Shown: in pieces, positions 6,248-6,590 of the stretch | How positions within the stretch are numbered: the first letter of the stretch is position 1 | Layout of the letters: each line of letters begins with the position of its first letter | From: Rhodocyclales bacterium | GTDB taxonomy: Bacteria; Pseudomonadota; Gammaproteobacteria; Burkholderiales; Rhodocyclaceae | NCBI GenBank assembly: GCA_021286885.1 | Contig: JAJTBM010000169.1 | Location: 1-6,590, forward strand | Direction of reading: 5' to 3' | DNA: 6,590 bases | Notes under the pieces: generated by a model | What the model saw: the letters and a program-made list of their open reading frames with translations, nothing else | Told to the model about the DNA's origin: nothing | Database searches by the model: none | Translations under genes and position numbers: made by a program

Positions 6248-6590
6248 ATGGCAAAGAACGTAGTCGTGGTCGGCACCCAGTGGGGTGACGAGGGCAAGGG
6301 CAAGATCGTTGACTGGCTGACCGATCAGGCCCAGGGCGTGGTTCGCTTCCAGGGGGGCCACAATGCGGGGCACACCCTGGTGGTGGGCGACAAGGAATAC
6401 AAGCTGAACCTGGTGCCCTCCGGCATCGTGCGTGACGGCGTGGCCTGCTACATCGGCAACGGCGTGGTGCTCGACATCCATCACCTGCTGAGCGAAGTGC
6501 GTGGTCTGGAAGCGGGCGGCATCAAGGTGCGCGAGCGCCTCAAGATCAGCTCTGGCTGCCCCATCATTCTGCCTTACCACTCCGCCCTGG
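6248..6590 (+). CDS. purA: Adenylosuccinate synthetase PurA, 3'-truncated by window edge
   Basis: PurA joins IMP and aspartate, using GTP, to make adenylosuccinate, the committed step toward AMP. The window holds the first 114 codons. The start [19 protein letters not shown] has the GTP-binding GDEGKGK loop (13-19) with catalytic Asp14. QGGHNAGHT (35-43) holds the catalytic His42. [17 protein letters not shown] and [12 protein letters not shown] follow as expected for the family. Frame and motifs are intact, and nothing suggests a pseudogene. The ATG is 6 bases after the hisZ stop, so purA is likely cotranscribed with hisZ and the hfl genes. An additional promoter inside hisZ cannot be excluded. 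The purA linkage to hflKC-yjeT is shared with enterobacteria. Confidence 0.98.
   Translation, partial: MAKNVVVVGTQWGDEGKGKIVDWLTDQAQGVVRFQGGHNAGHTLVVGDKEYKLNLVPSGIVRDGVACYIGNGVVLDIHHLLSEVRGLEAGGIKVRERLKISSGCPIILPYHSAL

Noticed and set aside
5099..6580. Long open frame of 493 codons on the minus strand opposite hisZ and purA
   Set aside because: It is antisense to two well-identified genes and its composition (rich in Gln, His, Gly, Ala) is what the complement of GC-rich codons gives. It has no recognisable domain.

Overview
The window is 6.6 kb of GC-rich DNA with every gene on the + strand. It reads as a conserved core-genome block of a betaproteobacterium: der (5' end missing) – hfq – hflX – hflK – hflC – DUF2065/YjeT-type gene – hisZ – purA (3' end missing). 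In enterobacteria hfq-hflX-hflK-hflC-yjeT-purA lies downstream of miaA. Here der precedes hfq and hisZ sits between the YjeT-type gene and purA, an order typical of Betaproteobacteria. The short Hfq tail, the HflC without the enterobacterial insertion and the presence of HisZ agree with this. A Rhodocyclales-like host is possible, but that is a guess from composition and protein flavour only.

Layout. Positions 1-1076 hold the end of the ribosome-assembly GTPase Der. Positions 1077-1170 hold a GC-rich inverted repeat, a perfect TATAAT -10 element and the hfq leader. hfq (1171-1413) encodes the RNA chaperone. A short hairpin with a U-rich tail follows it (about 1438-1460) and may be a partial terminator. 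hflX (1474-2610) encodes the ribosome-splitting GTPase and ends inside an 8-bp perfect hairpin that contains its stop codon. From 2677 to the window end runs a tightly packed operon: hflK and hflC (SPFH proteins that control FtsH), a 61-aa two-helix membrane protein, hisZ (regulatory subunit of ATP phosphoribosyltransferase) and purA (adenylosuccinate synthetase). Stop and start codons overlap by one base at hflK/hflC and at hflC/DUF2065, so translational coupling is likely.

How the genes fit together. The first part handles RNA and ribosome quality (Der, Hfq, HflX). The second handles membrane proteolysis (HflK/HflC with FtsH). The end is metabolic: HisZ activates the ATP-consuming first step of histidine synthesis, and PurA makes the AMP precursor from IMP. 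I found no mobile element, CRISPR array, tRNA/rRNA or defence system. All intergenic gaps are under 100 bases. The observations worth following are small regulatory and structural ones: the hfq leader, the intergenic hairpins, an in-frame 15-bp repeat in hflK, and the missing Shine-Dalgarno of hflX. I do not see a previously undescribed system here.
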